Assembly: GCF_016808335.1 (NCBI RefSeq)
Contig: NC_053142.1
Span: 52,593,108-52,657,107 of the forward strand
Reading direction: 5' to 3'
DNA length: 64,000 bases
Origin: Panicum virgatum
Taxonomy: Eukaryota > Streptophyta > Magnoliopsida > Poales > Poaceae
A program made the translations under genes and the position numbers. How positions within the stretch are numbered: the stretch's first letter is position 1; the number at the start of each line of letters is the position of its first letter. This document shows, piece after piece, positions 21,207 through 33,317 of the stretch. The notes under the pieces were generated by a model that did no database searches, was not told where the DNA came from, and saw nothing but the letters and a program-made list of their open reading frames with translations.

Positions 21207-21617
21207 ATGCTACTGCTGAGCCCCCCCTTGGTGTCCCCGGCGCTGCGGGTCTCTCCGCAGCTGCAGCTGCAGCTGCAGCTGCAGCCGGGGAATGGGTGTC
21301 GCCTCCGGATCGAGGCGGCGAGGCAGCTGACGGGGCGGGTGGTGACGACCAAGGCGGACAAGACGGTGGGCGTGGAGGTGGTGCGCCTGGCGCCGCACCC
21401 CAAGTACAAACGCCGGGAGCGCATCAAGAAGAAGTACCAGGCCCACGACCCCGACAACCAGTTCAAGGTCGGCGACGTCGTCGAGCTCCGCAGCTCCCGC
21501 CCCATCTCCAAGACCAAGCACTTCATCGCCGTCCCGCTCCCGCCCCGCGACACCCGCCGCAAGTCGCAGCTCCTACCGCCGCTCCAGTCGCAGCAGCCGC
21601 CGCCGCCGGCCGAGTGA
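21207..21617 (+). CDS. RPS17: Plastid ribosomal protein S17 (uS17c), nuclear-encoded
   Basis: A 136-codon single-exon gene. The first ~35 residues (MLLLSPPLVSPALRV, then an LQLQLQLQ run) form a plausible plastid transit peptide. The rest is a bacterial-type S17/uS17 domain: LTGRVVTTKADKTVGVEV, PKYKRRERIKKKYQAHD and GDVVELRSSRPISKTKHF, the last matching the S17 signature. The protein binds 16S rRNA in the small subunit of the chloroplast ribosome. Length and lack of an intron fit nuclear-encoded plant plastid S17. The C-terminal tail is Pro/Gln-rich (LQSQQPPPPAE). The LQ run is encoded by a GCAGCT hexanucleotide repeat. The nearest gene, the IDM1-like gene, is convergent, with 2.7 kb between the coding ends. 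Confidence 0.93.
   Translation: MLLLSPPLVSPALRVSPQLQLQLQLQPGNGCRLRIEAARQLTGRVVTTKADKTVGVEVVRLAPHPKYKRRERIKKKYQAHDPDNQFKVGDVVELRSSRPISKTKHFIAVPLPPRDTRRKSQLLPPLQSQQPPPPAE
21257..21284 (+). repeat. GCAGCT hexanucleotide microsatellite in the S17 transit peptide
   Basis: About four and a half copies of CAGCTG encode Leu-Gln repeats in the transit peptide. Such repeats vary in length without breaking frame. Confidence 0.85.
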
Positions 21618-23253
21618 CCGACCACCACCATCATTCGTATTCGTATTCCCCATATGTTTGTTTCCTTCCTGTAATGCCTTGCATGAGTAACCAACCACTC
21701 TAGACCAGAGGTTGTGTAATTTGGCCAAAATTTCCCCTGCCTACTTATTATTATTTATTGCATATATATGCATATGTTTGCGCCTGCGTCGTATTGCTCT
21801 TGCCCTTCTCTTCCTTTAATCTCACCGCCACCATCATCATATAGTGCCTATATTTGATTGATTTTTATTCTTCTTTTTGAAAGGATGATTTTCATTCTTC
21901 TCACGGCAGCAGCGCAGCAGCATGTACGAAAAGAAACTTGTTTGTTTATCTCGTTTATTTTTGTTTTTGAAAAGAAACTTGTTCTGTCAGTCAGTCAGTC
22001 AGTCAAAAATACATGTAATGTAATGTACCCAAAGAATGTCTACTCAACATAGACAACGGTGATGCCTCATAAATACCGCGCATCATTTCAGAGAGATGGT
22101 AAATGCAACAGAAGAAAATTGATCCACGCATCTCAAAGCTCAATCGCCCCTTTTGGCTGCCATGTTCCATTCCGCGTTGCAGGCGCGATGATCACAACAT
22201 ATTCTAGCTGCTGCTTGCTCCCGATGTTTTCTATCACACCCACCACCCACAGAGCAGCAGGGATCGATGGGGAGCTTTGCCACCTCAAGCACCAGCTCAC
22301 TCCAGTAATCCTGTTTTCCTGGTACAGAGTGTAGGGGGGGCAGGTCAACTCTCTTCCGGAATAAATAATTAAATGCTAAATAAACAAGGTAAACTTATGA
22401 TAATTGCTTAGTCAAGCTAAAGCCAGGTACATGTATTCCTATTTTCCCCCTATTTGAGCAGCCTTAGCAAATTACAAAGAACGTTAAAATTTCGTGATTT
22501 CAAGTCCATTCTGAACAATCATCCTGTGGCAGCAAGGATTGCAGCATCAATTTTTCACCTTAACGCCCATGACTATGAACTGTCTACTAGTGCAATGCCA
22601 TTCAGGACTCTTCTGGCCATCAAACTCCCACAATACTCACAAGGGATGGCAGGGAAAGAGGGCTTACCTTATGTCATCCCATCAGTCCCTGGATCATGAT
22701 ATAATTGCGTCAGTGTTACTTTCTCTGTAGTTTTACGCATTTAAATTGCAATGCACAGAGTCCAATCTGGCAGGTTGGCCCATGCTGTACCCACTTTCCC
22801 ATGCCTCCAACAGCTTGGATGGCTTGCTGCATGCTACCATCGATATCCCTCGAATCAACAGATCTACCGTGTTCCGGTGGTACCCTTGTGATGTCTACCA
22901 TGTTTGAGAATCAGAGTGGCCACATCCAATCACCATATCTCAGGACAGGCCTTCCGCTTTATCATCTTCCATGCAATTCAATCCAAAACCTTGGATGCCT
23001 GTGGCTCATTTAATCCATTTCCCAACGGTCTGATGAAAACTTACTAAGAAAAAGGATCTGTAGTTAGTTTGTTATCTTACAGTACACAATAAAATTACTG
23101 ATGTTTAGGCCAATGTTAAGAATGCTTAGACAAATCATATATAAAACCTCTACAGAATAGAGCTGGTGAGTTTCTATTATCATGCTGTCAATCTGGCATT
23201 TGACAAGCTAGTGAGTCCAATTGGTTTGAGCTTCATCACTTTGAACTTTGCAG
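21618..23253. other. Intergenic, with unexplained open stretch near 22130-22350
   Basis: Contains the S17 3' UTR and AT-rich sequence. On the minus strand 22348-22133 gives a protein-like open frame (GVSWCLRWQSSPSIPAALW), and 22901-22716 another. I found no splice structure linking them and no family for them. They may be 3' exons or remnants of an unknown gene, or chance. Confidence 0.3.
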
Positions 23254-23500
23254 AGCCCGTTTGGCAATGCTTCGCGCTGTTTCAGCTTCAGCACTGTAGC
23301 AGTACTGTACAGGTACTGTAGCAGAGCTGCTGAACCCACATCCTCCTAGCTTCTCCGGCTTCGCCACTGTGCTAGTTCATTTCTCCACCTCGGCTCCCGT
23401 GTTGGCTTCACGCTACAGGGACCAACAGTACTGCTACAGTGATGCAGAGTGTCCGCAGCAGATGAAGCTGAAGCTGGTAGAAGCGGTGCCAAACAGGCCT
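23254..23500. mobile_element. MITE, about 247 bp
   Basis: Terminal inverted repeats: AGCCCGTTTGGCAATGCTTC at the left matches the reverse complement of GAAGCGGTGCCAAACAGGCC at the right. The interior is short, non-coding and rich in CTGTAGCAG-type words. The target duplication is not clear, so the superfamily is not assigned. Confidence 0.7.
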
Positions 23501-24356
23501 ATGATTTGTTACCTTAGATGGAACATATACCATTTGAAAAAAAAATGTTTGACTTGTTCCTTGGTTAATGAGTGGCCATCAAATGGCTCCCAGGAGACAT
23601 TGAATTATATAATGTATTGTTTTTTAACGAAAAAGGAAAAAGAAAAGGTGAACAGCTTAGCTATGTTGATATTGTTGAATGATGTCTTGATAATCCAGGT
23701 CACATGTAATTAGGGGTGGTAGCAGATAGCGGCCCTAATGCTTTCTTCACTATTCAACTTAGTCCTTATATATTTTTAGCTCAAACTTGTATAAGATAAG
23801 AGCCAGGCCCTTAGGTTATCTAGGCTAAAATTTCAGGCCCTTTTACCATCCCTACATGTAACAAATGAACCAAAGGTATAGCCCTGATGCAGAGTAGAAG
23901 GGTTTCATATATTTGAGGTGGTACATACATCTAGTAAATATGTAGTGCAAAGCCATTCATTAGATGTTGTAATGCTTAGAGCTGGGAAGATTCTAAGAAT
24001 ATTATGGAGGTAGCATTTATTGTGACTCTAATAGCCATTGTGACCCAAGTCCACACTAAACTCGTGCTTAACAGTTAAACCCGAGGAAATAAGTAGTAAG
24101 GAAAAAGGGTTTGATTGCAATCCACACATACAACCAAAGCTTAAGAGAAACGAAAACACCGCAGACTAACTCCTACAGGTACCAAAAGTGCCAAATATCT
24201 TGGAACACAATATTGTCAAAGATTTGCAAATACCTTGACAGAGATGCTGGTATACACCATTAAGCCGAGCTGTGATCTGGAAAGATACAATTGGCCAACA
24301 CAATGTGACCAGTATCTATGGAGCACATGTGCCCAGATATTTAGTGCGTAAGAATA
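23501..24356. other. Intergenic, downstream of the IDM1-like gene
   Basis: AT-rich. At 23711-23865 an imperfect inverted-repeat element begins GGGGTGGTA and ends TACCATCCC; a similar one occurs at 32520-32672. The part nearest 24356 is presumably 3' UTR of the IDM1-like gene. Confidence 0.4.
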
Positions 24357-27300
24357 TCACACTTCCCCAACAGCGAACTGCAGAACATAATATAGGAATA
24401 AGTTATCCTTGCATTATACGAATCTTTAGCTAAACTTGAGGAGATACAAGAACAGAAGGTGTCCAGCTTAAAAGGTAGTAAGATTTGACCCATAGATAGC
24501 TAAAACTACAGATGAACTTTATGCATGTCCAAACCTCACAGACATTACCAGTAAAGAAGTACAGCTGAAAGTGCAATGCACACAAATATGTATACAAGTA
24601 AACCGGACCATAATATCTGATAGGAAACATTTGCCCTTCCTTTTAAGTGAGATAAAAAAAAACATAAGTCTCGTAGAGTTGATGGAACAAACCTTAGTAG
24701 ACTGAAACCATGCTGCTGAACCACATTCATGTTTCAGTGTTCTGAATGGACCACCCACTGAAACCTCAGCTTTAAACTCTTTCCCAGACAAGTCAAGGTC
24801 ATGGAGGTCAAAATGCTCTCTTGATTTCCCATTAGGCAATCCATAATCTTCATGTAAATCATTTTCCTCACCTGTGTAGTTTCAAAACATTGAGTACTAT
24901 AGACACACAAACAAATGGAAGGAGTACATGATACAAAATTGTCCAAATTCATAAACCAGAAGGGACAAATGTGGCTGGAAAGCAGTCAGATAATCAACCT
25001 GGTTTTGTAGTCATAATAAATCCGTCCAATCTCTTTGTTAGTAAAGATGTTCCAGGAAACAACATTAAATTTACATTATGGAGCACTTTCCTTTCAGCAT
25101 TTTCAATAGGTTTGAAACCAAATCCTGACACCCATGTGCTAACCAACTCTGGGATGGCAGAAAGGACCAACATCTTAACATTAAATGATCTCAGCATCTG
25201 CATTAGAGGAAAGGGAGGAAAATACATGGTTATATGTAGACAAAAGTTATTAACAATAACATAAAAAAGAATTGACTTAGTAAGAAACTTCTTGACTTTA
25301 CAATAATACGTATCATGGTATATACATGGTCATGAAAATATCTTGTATCATTAGCATTACGGTTGTACAATTTTGTCTGTTTTCCTGATCCACTGTACCT
25401 TTTCAATGATGTTTATTAGTATACGGCACATCCCTTGGCGTCGATAGTCTACAGAAGTAGCAATAAAAGGAAGCTCAGCAGCTTTAGTTCCATGCACTCT
25501 GCATGAGAAAGAAATAAAGACTTCTTTAGTATATTCTCAACAAAAAAAGGAAGAAACAAATTGCCATTCTATATTACTGCTGTTTATTGTTATTTCCCAT
25601 AATATTACTTTCATAAGCTGAAAATATGCAATTTATAAGTTATTCAATCTATCAGACTGATAAAGCCACAAAAACAGTTAATGACATTCAAGTGGGTTGA
25701 GATAACATGCATAAATCCAGTAAAAGAATACTTCAGATTGAAAAGTATGTCCAATGTCTAACAAAGACCTGATTAGAAACCGATAAAAAAAGACATTAGT
25801 TATAGCATGGGCTTTGTGCCTGATATGTATTTGAAACAGACTAATTCTCTCCTTGATACAAAGATGCGCAGCTCTCCTACGTATGCAAGAAAAAAAGTGT
25901 TGGTGTATATGTGAGCCCATGTATAGAGGCCCATTTAGAGGCCCATGTATAGGATCTATATATCCCACCCTTCTAGGGTTTGGAGGAATACATCCAATTA
26001 TTCTCTCCTACAAAAAGAAGTCCTGGTTAACAAAAAATAAAATACCTGATAGAAGCCACACATAAAATTTCATCACCTTTCTCCAGGATTACCGTATAGA
26101 ATCCTTGATAATCCACACGAGCAAAGTTTGATCTGATAAGAAGGGTTCAATACTTCAATGTCAGTGCACTTCGAAATTGCTCAGTAAAATCATCTATAGA
26201 GATTCAAATTTTCTCTGTAATATCGAAAATCAACCCCATATCAATTTATGTACATTTGAGAAGAAAATTTCTATTAACTAGCTAAGCATTCAGCTGATTA
26301 ACTGAAAACCCAAAGATTATCTTACGTACTTAGCATGCCAAAAATTTTGTCAATTCAAGGTTCCAGTAAAACATGAACAGATCAATCTCCACAGAATCAG
26401 TAATTCATGCTAACTATATATGTACACATCATTAAGGCATGATGTCCTACTTCATATTTCTGCATATCACTTAAGAAAACCTATAAACTGGAAAAGAAAA
26501 TGTAATGAAATGTTAGGTGAAATAAAACTACAAGGATAAGGAAACTTACCCCTTGTTGTATAAGACATGAGGTATCATGTCCACACCAGTTCTAGGATCC
26601 ACCATACGAATGAAACATTCCTCCAATAGAGTAAGAGCCACTGCCAATTTCGTATTACATTCTGCCAAATAGGCAATCCTCTGAACAGAATGAAGCTTCT
26701 GCCCATCACAGTTGCATCTCAATATGGACCATGAAAGCCCATTGTTAAGAATATTATCTGTTCCGACATGAGTGCGTAATCCTATAAATATCTGTTAACA
26801 GCAAGGACAAAAAAAAAACACATTAATGGGAAAGGGAATGAGGAGTATGGAGCAAAAATATTTGGAACCAGGACCCAGAGTATGTTATGTGTGCAAACAG
26901 TGGCAGTAAATATATGAATATGTAGTGTTCCACGGGGTGCTGATTACTTCCATACAAGACCGACATAAAATTGCCATCCAACTTTGAGGATTGGGAAAAC
27001 AAGCGATCCAAGAGGCTGACAAAATTTTAATCTGGGTAGGTTTGATTCTTGTGAACCAGACAACTATGCATGAGTGCCGGCAGGGTTTTTAAGGCGTCGC
27101 TTAGGCGACAAGGTGGTTTCCCATCGCCTTGCTTAAGGCTCGCCTTAGCCCGCCTAGGCGACTGAGCGGCTCCCCATCGCCTCACTTCGCCTTACCGCTT
27201 TAAAAACCTTGAGTGCCGGTCAGTCCTTGGTGCTAATACACCATCCTAAGCATGCAAACATGAATGCGATATTATCACGCAAATAATAATAACGTCATAT

Positions 27301-30300
27301 CAGTAACAAGTATATGGACCAAGCCAATGCAATCCAACCCGCAAGATTTAGAGAAATATGATCAAGGTTTGGGCATGGCGTGATCGCGTGACAATTGCGG
27401 CAATGCGTCAAACATGTGGAATGCAGGTGATGCCATCCCTGGCGAATAGGTTGTTGTCATATAGGCATCCTATGCCTATTGTCGATTGGGCTACACAAGC
27501 CAGACAAGCAACAGGGCTAACGCCCAAATACAACACATAACAAAACACATGAATACATTATGTCCATGACAAAAAAAAAAATAGAGGATCACAAAACTAT
27601 ATTGACTAAAGTATCTCAAATTTTTCAACAGCATCTTGACAAAGAAAGTTGAATAAACATTACCTCTTTACAATATTTCCCACAAAACCATGTGTCAGAT
27701 ATTTGACCCTCAAAAGGTACCTTCTCTTGTTCAATGCAAGTGTCATGGTCTGCCAATGAAAACAAAAGTATGTCAAATTTAAGTTACCAATAAGCATGGG
27801 AAGAATTTATCTTCAATGCACAATGAAGAGCTGAAAAGTGGCTAAGTTAGTTAAATAAGGTATGAAATCACTCGATAGCTTTTCTTCTTGGGCAGTTGGG
27901 CCATGTGAGGGGTTTCCAATTCAGCTCAGAGCGGCTAGAAGCTTAGTTACAATTCAATAGAGCTCAACTAGAGGGTCTCTTATTTGAAGCATAAGCTCTT
28001 TTATAATGAGAGATTGGAGCCTCTTTGAAGCAGCCTCTGTGAGAGCTGAAACTGTGAAACATCAACTTCTTGAAGGATCTAGGTTTTTACTAACTGGGGC
28101 CTAATTTAATCAGCGCCGGCTAATGAAAATTGTTTCATAAACACAATAATGATTATTGATGCTAGGCATCAAATTTAAACATAAAAACTATCCAACTAAC
28201 TCTCAGCTACTGCAGCATTAAGCACTATATAAGACAATAGCACTGCAGAGGAAATGATGTTAATGACAAGATAAAGGTGAGGGTGATGAAGTTTTACACG
28301 CATCTCCACATTGTAAACATTTGAAAATAGCCGAGAATGTCGAAACCTCCTTCTCAGTAACTGGCCTCCCACAAATCTGACAGGTGCAATTGTGGCAGTA
28401 CCAGCTACCTTCTGGAAGCTCCTGCATTTGCAAAGGAAGAAGCAAAAATAAGGAGTCATCACATACAGACTTTCTGGGACAGATTGCAACATTAAGGGAC
28501 ACCTAAATGAAATATATCTTTAATCAATGTACACATAATGGCACCATGGGAAGCTAAATACCTTAGAAGACAAGCACGCTTGATGATATGTTGAGGGGCA
28601 ATTGTCACAGCAAAGTAATTCACCACCATCTCCACAGAAACCACAGGTATCATCATTTTCATCTATTGCCTCAACTTTTCTACCGCACGCATTGTTTCTC
28701 CTGCTCATAAATTCAGCAGACCAAGCCTCAACCTGGCACAACGTGTATGACTTGCCAGACTCTAGAAAGAGGCCCAACGAGGACTTTGGGTTGCTACAAC
28801 CAGCATGAGCCATGAAGTCTGATACAGATAAGGTTTTTTTGCAACAATTGCAAACAATGCCTTCCCAGGTAACCAGACCATCCTTTACAACTTTATTCCT
28901 CTTAGGATCCCGGTACTGTATTACATCCTTTACAGTCAGAAAGCCAGTGGCAATCAACCAGCAGATGACAGTTTTCCGGGCCAAACATACCCTCTTCCCA
29001 CCCAAAAGGTTTGTGCCAGCCTTTCCAGTTTTAGAAAGTAGTTTGTTACATTTCTTGTGGCTCTTAAGCTTCTTGAACTTCTTAGCACCTGAAAAGCCAG
29101 CAGCAAATTTATGGCAGGAGACAAGATCCTTGTTTTTAACAATAGCTGCGATCAAAAGGTCCTCATCATTGATCCTCAATTCAAGAGGTCTTTTCTTCAT
29201 GTACTTCTCCCAACCTTTAGGTTTCATTTTAGCAGTGGCTGTCTTGCTGGTTTGTGAGTCACGAGTTGGATCAGTTTCCAGAACAGTAGCACTGCATTCA
29301 TGGGATGATTGGACAGGAACAGTATTGCCTGTTGGACCATCTTGTGGATACTCGGAAAATTGTCCAGGGGGTGAGATTATCTTTTCCTGGGCCTTGTCAT
29401 CAGTGTAGGATGCTGTGGCATCTGACAGTGACTCCCTTACAGTACAGTGGGTATCTGAGAATGTATTACAATCCCTAAGTTCTTCAGTCCTTGCACTCTG
29501 CATCGTGTTCAGTTGCTTGCTCTCTGAAGACGGGAACATGTCATAATTATTGCTTTGGTCATCTCTATCTAGCTTTTCTGATTTAGACTCAGCTTTCATA
29601 TTAAGTGTGTCAACACCTGAACACATACCATGTTCCACAGAGGCACTGATGATTACTATACCGGGCATGCCCATGGTTGCTACATTACTCCAATGGTCGA
29701 ACGCATTTTCCATAGTAGGTTGCATTACGCTTTGAGAACACAACCCATCCAGTCCAGTTGCATCAGTATCAAACATCCTTTTAGATTTCTTCTTTGCCTT
29801 TTTTACAGAGCTATTAACAGCCTTTGCTTGAGCATAGGTTTGCCTTCCATCATCAGCTGCGTAAATGGGATGTTTTGTTTGGTTGCTTGCATCGTAATTC
29901 AGACTCCCGTTGCAGCAGAGCTTTGGATTCATATCCCTATTGTTGCTGTCTTCCACACCATGACAGCTCTGTAAAGACTGGTGCCCGTTGTAGCTCTCAG
30001 TTGCAAGTGTGCTGCAATCAGAGTCTGTGATCAGTGTAGTAGACTGAATCATTCGGCTTGCCAACAAATCACTGGCTTTGTGCATGGTCTTACTTTCTGA
30101 TGAAATATCTGTGCTGCCATCAAGTACAAAGGTTGAACTGTTGACAGCTCTAAGAGTTTTGTGTTGCTGCAGAGCAGTGATTTTCCTACTGATGAAGACA
30201 ACAGCTACAAAAGGGTCCAAAATCTGCCAGCGCTGAAGAAGCGTGAGTGCATTTTGCTGCTTTGCAAGCATCCTATCAATATAGGCCATTGTATCCGTGA

Positions 30301-31531
30301 GGTCCTTCCAGAATGCATCAACATCTGACCACTCCTTTGGATACCTTCCCCTTTCTGAATCCCTGGAAGCTTCATATAACTTGTTGCCACAAAACTTCCA
30401 AGCCTGAGTTAGCGAGGTATGAACCGCTTCCCTGTTTAGAGCTGTGAAATAGGATGCCATCTTAGCCCTGTCATTCCTTTTCCGTGGCTTAATGGTCCAC
30501 CCAGCATCCTTGAAAAGGCGATGCGCGTGTGCTTCCAGCTGGTCAGGAATATCCCTGCCGAAAGCCTTCTTGGAAGCAGCAGCTGCGGAGCCAGAGTGTC
30601 CACTGCTGCTGCATCCACGGACATCAATTTCATCCAGGGAACTAATATTCGCATCAGGCGTGCCGTTCTGGCAAATGGCCTCAAGTTCAGTGAACTGAGC
30701 AGGGCTGAACCAAAATTGGGACTGCTGAGGTAGTGTTGGAGTAGCATGAGGTTCTTCTGTATAGAATGGGAATGGATGTTGTTGCACTCCCCCTCTGTCA
30801 GACAATTCCTTTATACTTGTACATAGGGGATAGGTAGTGTCATCCACCTGCCCTTGATCATAGGTGAAGCACGTGTCGGTAGGGTATTGCTGCTGATCCT
30901 GGAGCCACTGATGCAAGAAGGGATCAGAAAGAAGAGTAGTGGCACTTTGGAAGTCGGAAATCTCAGCTAGTGCTTCCATGTAGGAAGGCATGGGGTCATC
31001 AACCGCGCTAGTGCTGCTGCTGCCAGCCAAACCGACGAGTGCATTGCATGTTTCTGCTGCAGGTCCAGCAGCTTGAGGCGTCCCTTGCGGCGCGTGCACA
31101 TCCAAAATGTTGGTGGCAGCAGCAGCATCTGCACCGAAGAAGTGGTGGTCATCATAGAGCCCGGGCAGATGAGTTGCGCACTTAGCCTCAGGCTGGCAGT
31201 GAGGCATGAAACCCTGCATTAAGGCGTCATCCAAGTCGGCCCCATGTGGCTGGGCGTGGTCCTGAAGCTGGAGATGAGGCTGAGGTATTTGGAGGTGTGG
31301 ATCATCAGGAGGGTGGTGGGCGTGGATGAATCCAAGGTCCGTCTCGGCGGGCAGATGGGGGGTGGTGGCAGCCCCGCAGAAGACCTCCTTGAAGACCTGA
31401 AGCTCCATGAGGGATCTGTCGAAGGCGCCGGGGTCGTCCATTCCCATGATGTCCTCGCCGAAGATGAGGCGCATGGCGTCGTCCTCCTTGAACCCCAGCA
31501 TGTCGTCGGCGCTGCCTCCCCCGGCGGCCAT
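24357..31531 (-). CDS. IDM1-like PHD-finger/GNAT histone acetyltransferase, ten coding exons
   Basis: Coding exons by splice sites and phase: 31531-28562, 28421-28298, 27749-27664, 26791-26550, 26132-26046, 25498-25399, 25197-24999, 24871-24693, and a probable last exon 24377-24357 ending in TGA; with the 5' UTR exon this makes ten exons. About 1335 residues. An N-terminal 990-residue exon contains a TDBD-type domain (~860-915: [14 protein letters not shown]) and the first half of a C4HC3 PHD finger ([16 protein letters not shown]...HQAC). A second PHD-like Cys/His module follows (CQICGRPV ... CGKYC). A GNAT fold comes last: [22 protein letters not shown], acetyl-CoA loop [10 protein letters not shown], and GFGFKPI. 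Arabidopsis IDM1/ROS4 acetylates histone H3 to favour active DNA demethylation; the same nuclear role is inferred. The last exon is the least certain. Confidence 0.88.
25898..26012 (+). mobile_element. TRIM-like solo LTR, 115 bp, TSD AAAAG
   Basis: Starts TGTTGGTGTA and ends CTCTCCTACA, with AAAAG at 25893-25897 and again at 26013-26017. It contains a TATATATCCCACCC stretch. Size, TG...CA ends and a 5 bp duplication fit a terminal-repeat-in-miniature or SMART-type solo LTR, lying in the intron between the exons ending at 26046 and starting at 25498 of the IDM1-like gene. Confidence 0.8.
27081..27209. mobile_element. Fold-back MITE in intron, TSD TGAGTGCCGG
   Basis: Begins GGGTTTTTAAGGCG and ends CGCTTTAAAAACC, an inverted repeat, with GC-rich GCCTAGGCGAC palindromic words between. 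The 10 bp TGAGTGCCGG lies on both sides (27071-27080 and 27210-27219), a target duplication of Mutator-like length. It sits inside the intron between the exons ending at 27664 and starting at 26791. Confidence 0.75.
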
Positions 31532-31960
31532 GGCCTGCAAATTGAAATGAAATGCATGAGGTGGGGCAGCGTTGGGAGGAATGCGAGATCCAGGGGCGAG
31601 TGGTGGTGGGAGTACCTGAGATGGGCGGAATCGGGTTGGATCGAGGTGGCGGCAGCTGAATTCGGCGCGGGATCGAGAGAAGTGGGGAATCGAGATCCGA
31701 GGCTGCCTGCCTGGCTGCTGGGCGGGGCGAGCTGTCTAGGGTTCGGGAGCCCCCCGGCCGGCGGAGGAGAAGGAACCAGAGGGCGTGGGCTTGGCCTGAG
31801 CGCGGTGGAGGGGAAGCAACGGCGGCAGTGGAGTGGAGTGGCCTCTGCCGCCTGCCGACCTCGCCTTCGCTTCTCTCTCTGTGTTGTGTCTCGGTCGGCA
31901 GAGACGACGAATGGAAGGGAATTGCTCCCGTGACGAGTCATCACCAGTTTCCTTCCTTTT
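31532..31960 (-). other. 5' UTR and 5' UTR intron of the IDM1-like gene
   Basis: On the minus strand an acceptor TTTGCAG sits just before GCCATGG (exon begins 31534), and a donor CAG|GTACTCCC lies at 31616/31615, giving an 80 bp intron in the leader. The upstream exon runs from 31616 to an undetermined start near 31950. The apparent upstream in-frame start at 31540 is TTG and lies in this intron. Confidence 0.65.
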
Positions 31961-32997
31961 CGGACAGCTTGCTTCGATCTGGCTGGCTGTTTGAACATTT
32001 TGGCTCCAAAATCAAAAAAAAAAAACGAGACCGCCCGGCGCCAGCCCAACCACTCCTCCATGTCGGAATTTTGAATTTTTTGCGCAACTACTGGACTACC
32101 AGTAGTGCTGCAGTAGGATGGCGCAAGTTCCGGTAACACTTTTGTTTCACTTTTGGTTCCCAACACGATTTTTAGAGCAAGTATAACGATGGGCTTAAAA
32201 TTAAACTAATCAGCATCTTTTATCTCTCAACGTAGCTAGTACAGTTATTACCATTACGGACGCCCTCACACTCACGTTGGTCCTCATGGGACATTGATGC
32301 TAGTTTATATATCTACTTTAATTCTCTTGACAATTCAGCAATTTGCTGATGTGGCAGTAGCTTTATTATGAAGAGAAAAGAAAAAGAGAGAAATTGTTTT
32401 TTAGCGAGGAAATTGAGTTTCTCGTGAACGGTGCGCTAAGAAAACGAACAAACACCCATTGAGAAGACTCGGCTCAATTTCTTCTTTCTCTCGTTCAGTT
32501 TTGTGAATGCATCCGAGTGAGGGGTGGTAAAAAGTCTTAAATTTTGACTTAAATTATTTAAAGATCGGGCTTTAAAAAAATCGTGCTTTAATTCTATATA
32601 GTTTTGAGTTAAAAGTATATAAGGATCAATTTGAATTGCGAAGAGGCCACTGCAACTATGGCCCCATTACCACCCTTGTCCGCATGCCTTTTTCTCGCGT
32701 GACCGTCCAGGCGCTGTTGCTCGCCGGCGGTACCTTGCGCGGCCGTCCAGACTCCAGCGTGGCTGCTCGCCGACGGTACCTTGCGCGGCCGAGCAGGCGT
32801 TGCTGCTCACTAGCTTTCTAGTAGGCATGGATTTGTTGCATCTCACCTTACCTACCGCATTGCATTCAGGCCTCTACCTGCCGCGCTGCCTGCCGCGCTG
32901 CGTCTCTCCCACGCGTGCCGCCCTGCCTCGCTGCTACCAGGAAGAAGAGCAGGAACAGGATGGAGCAGAGGATCCGTTTATAAAGATGAAATGTGAA
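31961..32997. other. Intergenic, upstream of the IDM1-like gene
   Basis: Presumed promoter of the minus-strand gene at its left end. At 32520-32672 a MITE-like element begins GGGGTGGTAA and ends TTACCACCC. At 32700-32800 a ~50 bp direct duplication shares GGTACCTTGCGCGGCCG. No gene is visible. Confidence 0.45.
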
Positions 32998-33317
32998 TAA
33001 TTGGATAAGTTTTATCTAGACTTCAATCTATGTATTAATAGAATCTATAGAATTCTTATAGAATAAGAAAAAATAAAGATAATAAACTGTGGATTCTTTC
33101 TTTCTCTTTCATTCTTATGTTTTCATATTAAAGTGTAGTTTTCTTACTTAAATTTAAAAATATTAATCTAATATGCCCATTGGTGTTCCAAAAGTATCTT
33201 ACTGAATTTCCGGAGATGAAGAAGCGAGTTGGGTTGACTTATACAATGTTATGTATCGAGAAAGGACAGCTTTTTTTAGGTCAAGAGATTCGTTGCGAGA
33301 TCACGAATCATATTACC
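32998..33317 (+). pseudogene. clpP: Plastid DNA insertion with 5' end of clpP
   Basis: From ATG 33173 the sequence matches the start of grass plastid clpP: ATGCCCATTGGTGTTCC, then in split frames the equivalents of [22 protein letters not shown] stop (TGA at about 33204) and frame changes show it is dead. Similarity ends abruptly at about 33315, before the catalytic Ser/His region. The AT-rich 175 bp before the ATG look like the plastid upstream spacer; the left limit is uncertain. ClpP is the proteolytic subunit of the plastid Clp protease; this nuclear copy (NUPT) cannot make it. Confidence 0.8.

Noticed and set aside
31532..31540. Upstream start of the IDM1-like gene at 31540
   Set aside because: The codon is TTG and lies in a 5' UTR intron ending TTTGCAG; ATG 31531 is the first usable start.
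32080..32120. Possible left CACTA terminus (ACTACTGG...CCAGTAGTG)
   Set aside because: A short local palindrome without subterminal CCGACGGG repeats or a matching TSD.
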